Positions 25,342 to 35,375 of a stretch of DNA of 64,000 nt are shown piece by piece (the first letter of the stretch is position 1; each line of letters begins with the position of its first letter). This DNA comes from Massariosphaeria phaeospora. Its lineage: Eukaryota > Ascomycota > Dothideomycetes > Pleosporales. The position numbers and the translations under genes were made by a program. The notes below the pieces were generated by a model. The model had not been told where the DNA came from and did no database searches. It was given only the letters and a program-made list of their open reading frames with translations. The stretch spans positions 496,001 through 560,000 of the forward strand of contig JAADJZ010000002.1 in the NCBI GenBank assembly GCA_011032825.1, written 5' to 3'.

Positions 25342-26640
25342 ATTGGTTTTTGGGTTGAAGATTATTGCAGGTCAAGACGATGGTGCGAGACGGATGCATT
25401 GTGCGATCTGGTTGTCAACTTGGGTGTTTGGCTTGATCTGTGTACCAGTTCATGGTTTGAGAGATCGATTTTAATGAATTTGCTTATAGGAGGCAACAGT
25501 CCTGTTCGAAGTTCAATGGCCCTACAGTGGAGTGGGTTTAGCAAAGTGCATAGACGTAATGCGCTCACGATCCCAAATCAACCTCAAATACTGTCTCGGC
25601 CTCGAAAAGCTACTAATTTGCACTTCATAATTTGTTAGTCTGCCCAGCAGAGCATCTCCACAGCAATCAAAGGTTTCTGGTGAGCATAAACCGCTAGTCT
25701 CGATTAGGCTAGACTTGGAAGAAGCGCGAATCTGGCCCGCTGTCTTTGGAGCATCACTCCACTCCCTCACATCGTTCAACAAACTTGCCATCGCCCTCAC
25801 TTCTCTCCGTCTTACACCTTCTCTTCGTAACCTCAAACCAGCTGTCGTCGGGCGCAGACGTCTAGACCGCCAACCACCACACGGCATCTTCCGACTCGAG
25901 CGCCACGCTGAACAGGGCCAAGCTTCACAGCCAGCGTCATCGCCTCCTAGCCCCAAATGCGGCACACCCCAAGTCGAAGGCTTCTTCTTGGCTAGCAATG
26001 TGTCGTTGTCCAGGTCCAGTCAATGGTTGTTGGGGGCTCAGCCGCAGCGATGAAGGTTTGCTGATGCTGTACTCTGGGCGACTTTTCACGTTCACATGCG
26101 AGGGTCAAAACCAGGGATTTTTTAACACTGCCACCAATCCTCGTGTACTAGAATATCGTATAACTCTGTATTGGTTGAAACTGGCCATCAAGAGAGAAAA
26201 AATAGATCGAGCAGCTCCAGAGAGTAGAGATCGGTGACTTCCAGCTCGACCAAATTTGGATTGGATGAAGCTATGGAAAAACGACATACACCAGGCGCCA
26301 CTTTTAACTCAGCCTCCGAGCCTGGATGCACGTATGCGAGCCACGCAAATGATCATTCGCACTGTTCCAGGCGGTGCGAAATAGCTTGCATGAGCCTACT
26401 CCGCCGCGCATCGTCTGCCAAATGGTGCTTATTGTATGGTCTGTCGTTCTGCTGTCCCGTCAAGCCAAAGCCTCTTTCGGTTCTTCGTTGGTTGTTATTC
26501 CAGGTTGTATGTTTTGCTCTGCATCTGCCTGAAACGGCACTCTTATATGAACATATTCCCTGCCACTTTACCGAAAGGGCATCCCTTATAATTTCTCGTC
26601 CTAGTACAATCATATCTATTTGACAGTGGTGGTGATAGCA
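25342..26640. other. Intergenic region, start of next gene unclear
   Basis: 1.3 kb with overlapping short frames on both strands (for example 25715-26053 plus, 112 codons) that lack motifs. The part nearest 26640 may contain an unrecognised 5' exon of the large repeat protein. Confidence 0.45.
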
Positions 26641-29600
26641 ATGAGTGCCATCAGTCAGGCACACGGCGTCTTTTCGAATTGCGGACCAGGTGTCGACACG
26701 TACGAGCTTACTTACAATTGCAAAGGTCCTAGTTGTTCGAGCATCAGTGGATTTCAGAACATCGAATGCAATGCCGACGGCGCAAGTGCGGTTAGCTGCT
26801 CCACACCGAACAAGTGCCCTCCTGGCATCTCTTCCTACTATTCCAACTTTACGTTCTTTCAGAACGCACCCGATCCGGTCAACCCAATCCCTAACGGAAT
26901 AGAGGATAGGGTTCAACAACATCAACACGTCATCTTGCCAAACTGTAAGACGTTTGAGGTTAATAGTGACGGATCGAAAGAGGGGACCAAAGTTGACGAA
27001 GGAGGTTCTGAGCCAGGCTGTCCTGTTCGTGTACAAGAGACACCCGAAGCTATGAGCGGGCCCAAACCAACTGCAATTCCTTCCCCCAGTTCTAAGTCGG
27101 ACCCAGGAGCAACATCCAAGTCGAACACCGAACCAGCCTCCACGTCTAAGTCTGACCAATTCACTGGCAGGGGCTCAAAATGCACGCCTTCTAAGAGCCT
27201 CATGTTCTTTGCGTTCCTCATCGGCCTGGCAACTTTACTTCCTAGCGTCGAAGCATACAGTCCTCCCAGCCGCGAACGTCGTCATGAACTTCGTCTTCGA
27301 GCTGAAGTACAAGTAAGAGCTGTGTCAGACAAGGTTCGAACATTTGCACAACAGTTCGACGATGGGCTCGCACAGAAGGCCAATGCGCAGGGACAGAACG
27401 GAGACACATTTGCACACAACCTCGTCGCCGATGTCATTTCATCAGTCTGTGGAGGATACTTCAAAGGCGAGAGCGCGAGTACCTTCACGCCTAGCATTGT
27501 AGGCGACTGCATCAAGTCTATCTACGGAGGTGATGAGCTACCACAGCCCGGTACACAGTTCTTAGCTGTGTTTGGCGCGAGTCTACTCTGCGATTATGCA
27601 GTCAGCGAAGCTTATCCAGTTGCCGAGGAGTTCTTCACCGATGGGTGTGAGGGGTTGCAAGGTCTGGCTCAGAAAATAGGCCCAAGTGGAACTGTTGTAC
27701 CATCCGCGCCCAGTGGGACAGTCGCTCTCTCGAATCTACCGTCGGTCACACTGCCCCCGGGCTCTGAGCTACCTTCGGGCGAGTCTCTAGTATCGGCTTC
27801 AGCTGTGAGCGTCCCCGCACCTTCTGGGTCGCCAGGTTCCTCCAACCTACCAGCATCAAACCCCAGCAATCCGGCCACCATAAATGTACCCTCGAATTTG
27901 CCGTCGGCTCTACCCGACTCAGACACTCGCAGTCCGGATCTACCGACTCCTGGTCCATCTAATAATCCTCCTGCATCTGACAGTGATCTAGCAAGTGTCC
28001 TAGCAAGCGTCCCACCAAGTGCCCCGGCCTCAACCTCAGTACCAGAGATACTAGAGACACCAAACCCTGCATCAGTCTACGACGCGCCTGCTACCGATCC
28101 ACCCAGTTCTGCTACACTAGCATCAGCCGATGTCCCGTTACCGTCGGATGAACCAGAGACTCTATTACCGTCTGTACCGTCTGAGCCAGTGGTATCAAGT
28201 GCTTCGATTGCCGCTCCTACTCCAGGAACACCACTGGAGCCTTCCGAGCTTTCGGACGTGACACCGCCTTCATCTATACCGTCTGGAGATATTCCGTCTC
28301 CTTCTGCTCCAATCGACGGAACCCCATCTCTATCTATTTCTGTGGATGACAGTCCGTCAACGTCTACTCCTGTGGAAGATACTCCATTGTCGTCAACTCC
28401 ATTAGAAGATACTCCATTGTCGTCAACTCCTGTGGAAGATACTCCACTGTCGTCAACTCTTGCAGAGGATACACTGACGCCAACCGCTCCTGTAGGAGAT
28501 ACTCCATCGTCTATAGGGGATACTTCGACGCCGACTACTCTTGTAGAAGATACTCCGCCGTCGTCAACTCCTGCGGAAGATATTCTACTATCGTCGACTC
28601 TTGCAGAGGACATCCTAACACCAACCGCTCCCGTGGAAGATACTCTATCATCGTCATCAACTCCTATAGAGGACACTCCGACGCCGACCACTCCTGTGGA
28701 AGATACTACACCGCCTTCAACGCTATCAGAAGATCCGCCTCCGTCGTCCTTTACTGTGCCTGAAGATGTGCTTACTTTCACCCCTTCATCAGACGCGCCG
28801 CCTTCTTCAACCGCTCTAACAGATGTGCCAACTTCATCAACACCGTCTTCCGATGTGCCACCATCATTCACTTCCTCAGACGAGATTACTTCGACATCTC
28901 CCCTCTCAGACGAAAGATCACCGTCGTCACCGTCATCACCGTCGTCTCCAGAAACTCTTTCTACGAGTTCACTGCCATCCGATCGTACCTCATCAACATC
29001 AGCCTCTTCTGCGCCATCTTTATCAAATCCTCCAACTAGTAGTGATACCTCATCGTCATCAGCCTCTTCTACGCCATCTTTATCAGATCCTCCAACTAGT
29101 AGTGATACCTCAAGTTCAGAGCCACCGCCCACTCCCCCACCATCTACCACGACGGATCTCTCAATCTCAAGCACTACCCTGCCTCCATCTTCAACACCGA
29201 GCTGTCTTTTCGATCCAGAGGCACCAGATTTCTGTGCACCGGAACTTTGCACAGACTTGAGGTTCGACCCCGACAATTGTGGTGTGTGTGGCCGTGTCTG
29301 CGAGCACGGTTGCTACGGAAGTCAGTGTTCTTGTCCAGAAGGGCAGCTACTCGACGAGGTTTTCAAGTGCGTTAATACCACATCGACGGATCCGCCAACG
29401 AGTGAGCCAACACCATGCCCTACAGGCTTAACTTTTGATCCCGAAATTAGTAGTTGCGTTTCGAGTCCCACTCCAGATCCACCTACGCCACCGCCCTGTC
29501 CTTCTAGCTCTAATTTTGACACTGAGATCAGTAGCTGCGTTCCAATTACCACGCCAGATCCGCCAACACCAATACCCTGTCCCACAAACTCTGCCTTCGA

Positions 29601-30366
29601 CCCTGAGATCAGCAGTTGTGTGCCGATTCCCACTCCAGATCCCCCAACGCCACTTCCTTGCCCCACAAACTCAACTTTCAACCCCGAGCTTACCAGCTGC
29701 GTTCCAGATGCTACTCCCACACCCGACCCACAATGTAACGAGGAGGGCTACTCGTGGTGCGGACAATTAGGATGCATCTACGTCGTCGACAACGACTCAC
29801 ACTGCGGCGCCTGCGGCCACACGTGCGAATACGCATGTGGCAACTCCGCCTGCTACTGCCCGGACGACCAGCCTCTCGACAAAGACGGTATCCACTGCAT
29901 CAACACGACGACGCCGGGCCTGCCTCCAGACCGAGATCCCGAGTGCGCCGACGGCGAACTCTGGTGTGCGGAATTCGGCGGCTGCGTGCACGTCGGCGAC
30001 GACCGTAACAATTGCGGCGGGTGTGGTACGACTTGCGCTTATGCCTGCGCAAACTCTACGTGTTTCTGCGAGGCGCCGCAGGTGCTGGCTGAGGATGGTG
30101 TTGGCTGTGTTGAGGCGGTAGTGCCGTCTTCGTCGACGGTCGCTGAGTGCCCGAGATGGATTTTCTGCGCGCCTACGTTGACGCCGACTGAGTTCGTGGC
30201 GAGTGCGTCGACGGGGACGCCGGTTGAGTCTGTAGTGACGGTAAGCGCGACGACGGAGACATCATTGCCTCCTATAACGCCGACGGGGACGTTGAGTGGA
30301 ACGGCGACGTCGCTGGCGAATCCAGTGGGGCCTTTTGTTGCGAAGGGGCTGGAGGGGTTCTGGTAG
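26641..30366 (+). CDS. Large Ser/Thr/Pro-rich repeat protein with cysteine modules, probably secreted or wall-associated
   Basis: One uninterrupted frame of 1241 codons from the first ATG (26641). Layout: Cys-rich N-part (residues 1-140); Ser/Thr linker; a hydrophobic segment (188-205, MFFAFLIGLATLLPSVEA) that looks exactly like a signal peptide with cleavage before YSPP; a helical Cys-containing domain (206-340); a 500-residue Ser/Thr/Pro mucin-like region with a degenerate 10-residue repeat (EDTPLSSTPV-like, about 578-703) and a 20-residue repeat; then four repeats of the PCPxxxxFDPEISSCVP type (about 920-1030); and three modules with NCGxCGxxC (about 855-910, 1031-1087, 1100-1157) similar to Stig1-type cysteine modules. 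It ends in LANPVGPFVAKGLEGFW without a GPI signal. The true start may be 27202 or an upstream exon. Dense O-glycosylation and a surface or extracellular role are inferred. No family name is certain. Confidence 0.68.
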   Translation: MSAISQAHGVFSNCGPGVDTYELTYNCKGPSCSSISGFQNIECNADGASAVSCSTPNKCPPGISSYYSNFTFFQNAPDPVNPIPNGIEDRVQQHQHVILPNCKTFEVNSDGSKEGTKVDEGGSEPGCPVRVQETPEAMSGPKPTAIPSPSSKSDPGATSKSNTEPASTSKSDQFTGRGSKCTPSKSLMFFAFLIGLATLLPSVEAYSPPSRERRHELRLRAEVQVRAVSDKVRTFAQQFDDGLAQKANAQGQNGDTFAHNLVADVISSVCGGYFKGESASTFTPSIVGDCIKSIYGGDELPQPGTQFLAVFGASLLCDYAVSEAYPVAEEFFTDGCEGLQGLAQKIGPSGTVVPSAPSGTVALSNLPSVTLPPGSELPSGESLVSASAVSVPAPSGSPGSSNLPASNPSNPATINVPSNLPSALPDSDTRSPDLPTPGPSNNPPASDSDLASVLASVPPSAPASTSVPEILETPNPASVYDAPATDPPSSATLASADVPLPSDEPETLLPSVPSEPVVSSASIAAPTPGTPLEPSELSDVTPPSSIPSGDIPSPSAPIDGTPSLSISVDDSPSTSTPVEDTPLSSTPLEDTPLSSTPVEDTPLSSTLAEDTLTPTAPVGDTPSSIGDTSTPTTLVEDTPPSSTPAEDILLSSTLAEDILTPTAPVEDTLSSSSTPIEDTPTPTTPVEDTTPPSTLSEDPPPSSFTVPEDVLTFTPSSDAPPSSTALTDVPTSSTPSSDVPPSFTSSDEITSTSPLSDERSPSSPSSPSSPETLSTSSLPSDRTSSTSASSAPSLSNPPTSSDTSSSSASSTPSLSDPPTSSDTSSSEPPPTPPPSTTTDLSISSTTLPPSSTPSCLFDPEAPDFCAPELCTDLRFDPDNCGVCGRVCEHGCYGSQCSCPEGQLLDEVFKCVNTTSTDPPTSEPTPCPTGLTFDPEISSCVSSPTPDPPTPPPCPSSSNFDTEISSCVPITTPDPPTPIPCPTNSAFDPEISSCVPIPTPDPPTPLPCPTNSTFNPELTSCVPDATPTPDPQCNEEGYSWCGQLGCIYVVDNDSHCGACGHTCEYACGNSACYCPDDQPLDKDGIHCINTTTPGLPPDRDPECADGELWCAEFGGCVHVGDDRNNCGGCGTTCAYACANSTCFCEAPQVLAEDGVGCVEAVVPSSSTVAECPRWIFCAPTLTPTEFVASASTGTPVESVVTVSATTETSLPPITPTGTLSGTATSLANPVGPFVAKGLEGFW
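28374..28753 (+). repeat. Coding minisatellite, 30 bp unit
   Basis: About 11 imperfect copies of a 30 bp unit encoding EDTPLSSTPV-like decapeptides inside the large repeat protein. The first three units are nearly identical, later ones diverge. Some units carry extra codons, all in frame. Confidence 0.85.
28987..29106 (+). repeat. Coding tandem repeat, 60 bp unit x2
   Basis: Two nearly identical 60 bp units (28987-29046 and 29047-29106) encoding TSS(T/S)SASS(A/T)PSLS(N/D)PPTSSD. Only a handful of differences suggest recent duplication. Confidence 0.9.
29399..29732 (+). repeat. Degenerate tandem repeat, about 84-90 bp unit x4
   Basis: Four copies encoding a 28-30 residue PCP...FDPEISSCVP...PTPDPPTP module in the C-terminal half of the large repeat protein. 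Each copy carries two cysteines. Confidence 0.85.
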
Positions 30367-30889
30367 TGAGAGGAGGGTTCAGCTTATGCGGTGATTTACG
30401 CTTTAGTGCGATATGCAATTTGGTTTGTTTATGTTGTTTTCTAGATTATGCCATGGTTATGCTCCTTTAGTAGCAGATGTATTAGTAAGGATGCCCTCTC
30501 CGTTACTACATTATATCCTACTTACTAATTACTGCTGTACGCAACGCTGGATCGTCACTTATGATCAGCAGCGTTGCTAATTCACGTCTTTTTGTGCTAT
30601 CGTCCTGCTAGTATAGGGCAATTTAGCAGGCTGTAGGTAGGTCGTCCTCGCTCTCACATAGGTAGTCTTATTGTATCCAGCATGCTGTGCAAAATCTACA
30701 TCAGCTAAACCTATCCACCAATTAGCCGCATCATCTCTCTTATTAGTATTGTTGCTGACTGACGTCCCTTCAGACACTTCTCCTGCCAGTATATGACATT
30801 TCAGCAGAGAGCAGACAGATCGTGTCGATTAGACATTCACCGTCGTCACATCTCTAGTCCACACTCAGTACCTTTCCAGACTCGCTCAT
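30367..30889. other. Intergenic region with repeat R-like fragments
   Basis: 523 bp between convergent genes. Two stretches (from about 30602 and 30779) resemble the start of the dispersed repeat at 18804/19202. Confidence 0.5.
30602..30820. repeat. Repeat R-like fragments (two)
   Basis: TCCTGCTAGTATAGGGCAAT at 30603 and TCCTGCCAGTATATGACATT at 30781 resemble each other and the CCTCTTGACAGTATAGGAGA start of the copy at 19202. The second is followed by TTCAGCAG as at 19202. Similarity fades after about 40 bases. Confidence 0.5.
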
Positions 30890-32453
30890 TCATAGCCGCA
30901 CCGACGACTCATGTCTGCTCAGAAACCGCTGAACACACCCAACGAACCTCTCCAGCTCCGTCCACGGCGTCCCGAGAATCACGGCAATGCTTCCGCGCTT
31001 CGTCAGCCAAAAGCCGTCCTCCAGCATCTCGAACCTTCGTCTCGTTAGCAGGGATTGCTGCACTCGCTGCGCACCGGACTGAACTCACCAGAACAGTTCC
31101 CGCACCTCCGCCTCGTCCCTGCGGTCCCTCCAGCTCCGAAGCTCCTTCTTTCCGTCCTCGAGGAAATGGATCCCCACAATTGTGCCTAGACCCGTCACCG
31201 TCATCTTGGTCCCCTGGCTGATTTTCTGCAGCTCCTCGCGGAGTCTGTCACCCATCTTGTTGAACTCGATGCTCACGTCCGGCGTGTAGATTTGCGCCAT
31301 CCCTGTATATCCCGCTGCCATGCCCAATGTATTATTGTTGAACGTGCCGGAATGCGCCAACGCCGTAGTCTCCCGCGGATCGTAGACACTCATGATGTCT
31401 TCCCGCCCACCAAACGCGCCGAACGAGATGCCGCCTCCAAGATACTTGCCCAAAGTCGTGAGATCGGGCGTCAACCCCAGGAGCTGCTGCAGTCCGCCTG
31501 GAGCGAGCCGCGACGTCATGACTTCGTCGAGGATAAACACAGCGCCGACGTCCCTCGCCGACTCCTGAACCTGGTGCAAGAATTCGCGCGTGCCTACAAT
31601 ACACGGTCCATGTCCCTGCATGCCCTCGACCAGCACAGCCGCGACATCCCCACTCTTCTCGATCACCCTCTTCGCGTCCGCAACATCATTATACTCGGCG
31701 ACAATCCACTCATGCCTATCCACACAGTTTTCCGCTGGCTGGTCTTCCGGAAAACTAAAGCAAGCGCCGTGGTACCCGCCGCCGAAGACAACGACTTTGC
31801 GCTTGCCGGTGAAGCGCTTGACGGCTTGGAGGGCGTGCAGGTTGGCTTCGGTGCCGGAGTTGGTGAAGCGGATGCGCGAGAGGTGGAAGCGGGAGCAGAG
31901 TAGCGCGGCGTGCTGGGCTTCGAGTTTGGTCGTGCCGCTGAGGTTTAGGCCTGTGGTGTGGATGGTGGAGATTAGTGCCTCTTGGATAAGGGGTTGGGAG
32001 TGGCCGAAGAGGCCGGCGGTCATTTCGCCGACAAAGTCGGTGTAGCTGTCAGCAGTTTGTTAGCACGGACATGTGGTGGGTGGGGAAGTATCTGCGAAGT
32101 AAAACGGAATATCTCAGGGGAAATAAAGTAGTTGGCTTTTGTCGTGGTCTGAAATGGATGCTCGGGAGAATTTGCAGTTTAACTCACGTATGCCCATCTT
32201 CCGACAACAACTGATACCCCTGACCACTCTTCATAAACACCGGAAACGGCGCCGTGTGAAGTAAAGACCTCGTATTCCCACCAGGCAAGCTCTTCACTGC
32301 TTCCTCATGCAACGTCAAGCTCGTTGGGTTCCTTTCAGTGAACCTTGCCTTGGCCGCCTCAAGAGCTTCATGGGCTGACACAATCTCGTTCTTCCCATTA
32401 AACTTCAAATTATCGCCTGCTGGAGGGGACGGGGCGACGATTGAAGGAGCCAT
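30890..32453 (-). CDS. Class III aminotransferase, glutamate-1-semialdehyde 2,1-aminomutase-like
   Basis: Three exons: 32453-32188, 32045-31089 and 31034-30890, introns 142 and 54 bp, 455 residues. The PLP fold-type I signatures are intact: NSGTEAN (phosphate site, Ser151-Gly152-Thr153-Glu154 region), GGGYHGACF (about 177-185), the ring-nitrogen aspartate in FILDEVMTSR (Asp262), and the Schiff-base lysine in TTLGKYLGGG (Lys289). The whole pattern is that of GSA aminomutase-like enzymes. Fungi make heme from glycine and succinyl-CoA, so a role in tetrapyrrole synthesis is unlikely; the substrate is probably another amino acid or amino ketone (inference). No targeting signal is obvious at the N-terminus (MAPSIVAPSPPAGDN). 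No metabolic partner gene is adjacent. Confidence 0.88.
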
Positions 32454-33999
32454 ATCCTACAGGGTAGAAGCTTGATCAGGAGAAGGTTTAAGAAATGTAC
32501 GAGGTGTGGACTTTGTCCCCGGAAATGCAACCGCAAAAGTAGTTGCTTTAGCTATAACGGCTTCCACAAGGCTTTGAAGATAGTTGCGACAGCGCAGCGT
32601 GCTGTCAGTATAAGATTGTTGTTGGCAAGCACTATCCCAACCGACCCCGCTAGCTTTTCCGAACCGCGTTTCCGGAGCTTTTCCGCTAGCTTCGGCATCC
32701 CGAATGCGGGTCTTACGTGATCAACACATCAATTTACCTCGAGTACCTTGTAAATGTTGACCGTAACTTGACCGGACGGATATCTGCGTGCATTTTGATG
32801 TTGGGTAGGAATGACTAAGTCCGCTGCGGAGCATATCCGGCTGTTTCGAAGACCTGAAGTTTGCCTTTAAGATCTTGGCCATTTTGAACGAACGAATATC
32901 TGATATGTCTTTACAGCGGCATATAGGTGCCTATTGTACGGGACTGTCACGGGAGGATGCCAGAGTTAGGAGGCGACGTTGCCACGTTGCATCTCGTTGT
33001 GGTTGGGCTGAAGTAATCTTTGGGATGGTGAAAACTGCAAAAGCCGTTAGGACGAACAATCTCGAATGTCTTGGTCAGGGGTGTACCTTTTAATATGCAT
33101 ACCGAAGTTCCCCTCCATATAATTTGAGTGTACGTAAATGATGCATACCTAGATGATTTTATGTCTCAAGAACGAAATCCAAGTCGCGCAGACCCAAATG
33201 CCGCGCAACCGCCGTTGAACACCATTAACATCAACATCAGCAACAATAAACCAAGCATGCCCAGAACACAAAGACTAGCCCGCAAACAGAAAACCGTCGT
33301 CCAAACTAGCACTATAATACTCCAAATTCCAAACCCACAGCGCTCACTCCGACAGCCTCATCAGCCTCAGCTTCCATCTGCCCGCGCCGCATTCTCGCTT
33401 ACCGCTCCCAAAGCAGCAAATGGTCAAACCCCCCGCCATACCCGAACCTGACCTTGCTCACCCACCCACGCCGCAACCGCACCGCACCCGAAACAAAGGC
33501 CTTTGCATTGGGCCACATCGACGTGGCCGCATAACGGCGAGGTTCGCGATACGCAAGCCACGCCGCGCGCCTGACTAGGCTGACCGTCGACTTTCTCAAA
33601 CGAGTAGTTTGTGAACGGTGATCGCGAAAAGGTGTCGATTGCTGCGACCTAGCATTGTCCCGTTTGGTGAAAGGGTGGAGGACGATGAGGCGTTGTGGAT
33701 TATGCGAGTCGAGGGTCTGGCGAGCGCTGCGCTGCGCTGCCTGCTTTGGGTAGTGACTTGAGCAGGTTGGGCGCAAGAGGATGCGCGTGAGGCGATGATA
33801 CGGCGCGGATGATTGACTGTTAGTTGACCTCGGGACCGACGATGGCTGATTGATGGAATCATAAATGCTTTCATGCAGGGTAAGGAGTAATCAATATGTC
33901 GGAGATAAAGTACTCGTAAGATGAAGGAAAATCGTCCATGAACCGCCAGGTCCCAATTTTGACACAAAAACACCCGTTGTTGAACCTCTCGTATCGGTC
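32454..33999. other. Intergenic region
   Basis: 1.5 kb with overlapping small frames on both strands (33.1-34.0 kb) and no recognisable motif. It holds the promoter of the leftward aminotransferase and the 3' flank of the next leftward gene. No repeat or RNA gene seen. Confidence 0.5.
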
Positions 34000-35375
34000 T
34001 CAGGTATCTCGCAGTGGCGGCGGCCGGACCACGAGGCTATCCACTTCCCTCTCGAATTTGCGTCGGCCTCTTCTACTAGGCCCTAGGCTGGCACTTCTTC
34101 TGGAGCCGCGTGACTCACTAAAACTCATCCCACTATCTCTCCTCTGAGAGTGCACCTTCTCCACAAGCTCACCGACATCCTCCTCGAGTTCCAACTCTCC
34201 CACATCATGATCCATCCAGACATGTCTTATCAGCGCCTTGACATCGCCGCATACTGTTTCTCCAGCATCAGCTCGCGAGCACAGAATGCATGAGTATCCC
34301 CCGTCGGCGCTTTCGCGATGGCACTTGATGACAAATCGATTCTGAACCCGGAAGCATCGTTCTGTGCCTTCGTCGTCTTTAAAGATTTCCCAGGACTTGC
34401 CAGCCGAGAGATGCAAGACGCGTTTGCAGTACGGACAGTAAGGATTTGGATCAGAGGTTAAACTTGCCGCAAGAGTCTGAGAAGGATGTCGCTGGAGATC
34501 GAGAGCATAGAGACAGAAGAGCGAATGAGGCGCGGTTTCTGTACCGTAAGATGTTGGGCCTGAAAAGGCTGTAGATTCTGTGTCGGTCCTTGTTGCCTTT
34601 GGTCTACTTTGAAGGTCCAGTATGGTAGTCTGCGCTGAGTATCGATCGTCTTGCGCATGAGAGTCATGGCGGGACTTGACGAGCGCTGTTGACGCAGAAG
34701 CTACGGAGGTGGTATTAACCGGGTAGTGAAGTGGTGGAGGCCCTCCGCGAGCGCCTGGCGACCGGTTTGATCGAGGGGTGGGTGGTAAGGCGGCGAACTG
34801 GCGTTGTTGTTGGGCTGCGAGCACATCGACGGCAGTGGTTCCTGCGGCACGGGACGCAGCAACGAGACTAGAGAGCTGGTGGAATATAGGGTCGGGTGAA
34901 GTCGGCCCGTAAAGAAACGTGGTTATGATCACGGACTGGAGTGTGATGATCTGGGACTGTAGCGCCGTCTGCGATACCACTATTGAGAAGGTAAGCCTTG
35001 ACGTCAGGGGTATTTATGGCGATGTCCCATACCGTCTCCGACTGCATACTGAGCTCCAACATCTTGAAAGCCGATCTCGAACTGACGTGTAACCGCCGCT
35101 TTGTCCATCACGATGGCCTCTTCACCATCCGCGCCATCCCCGTCCACATATTCAATCCTCCTCGAACTTGGGTAGCCTTTCGATCTCAAGTTCTCTTGAT
35201 AGTCTCTTTTCTCCTTGTTCCTCAACGTTTCATACAGATCTCTAGTGGCATCGAAGACATTCAGAAGTGTATATACGAGGGCTTGCGCGACATTGGCTGG
35301 ATCGGCTGTAGGATTCTGCAGCTGTTAGCACTACTCTAGATCGCACACCAAGATGGAACTCACAGCAACGCCCAT
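34000..35375 (-). CDS. Conserved fungal protein with CxxC/HxxxxH clusters, unknown function
   Basis: Three exons: 35375-35364, 35315-35033 and 34979-34000, introns of 48 and 53 bp in phase, 424 residues. The first exon carries only four codons (MGVA). Residues 5-100 are helical and charged (LYETLRNKEKRDYQENLRSK, then GYPSSRR, AIVMDKAAVTRQFE, and VVSQTALQSQ across the last junction), a pattern I recognise from filamentous-ascomycete proteins of unknown role. The middle is disordered. The C-terminal third has CPYC (280-283), CILC (329-332) and H351...H356, which could bind zinc. The end is Ser/Arg-rich (SESRGSRRSASLGPSRRGRR), as in nuclear proteins. A nuclear regulatory role is only a guess. 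Confidence 0.72.

Noticed and set aside
28077..29276. A 399-codon minus-strand frame (Ser/Val/Gly/Asp-rich) under the repeat protein.
   Set aside because: Mirror of the Ser/Thr/Pro repeat codons; stop-free only because of the repeat composition.
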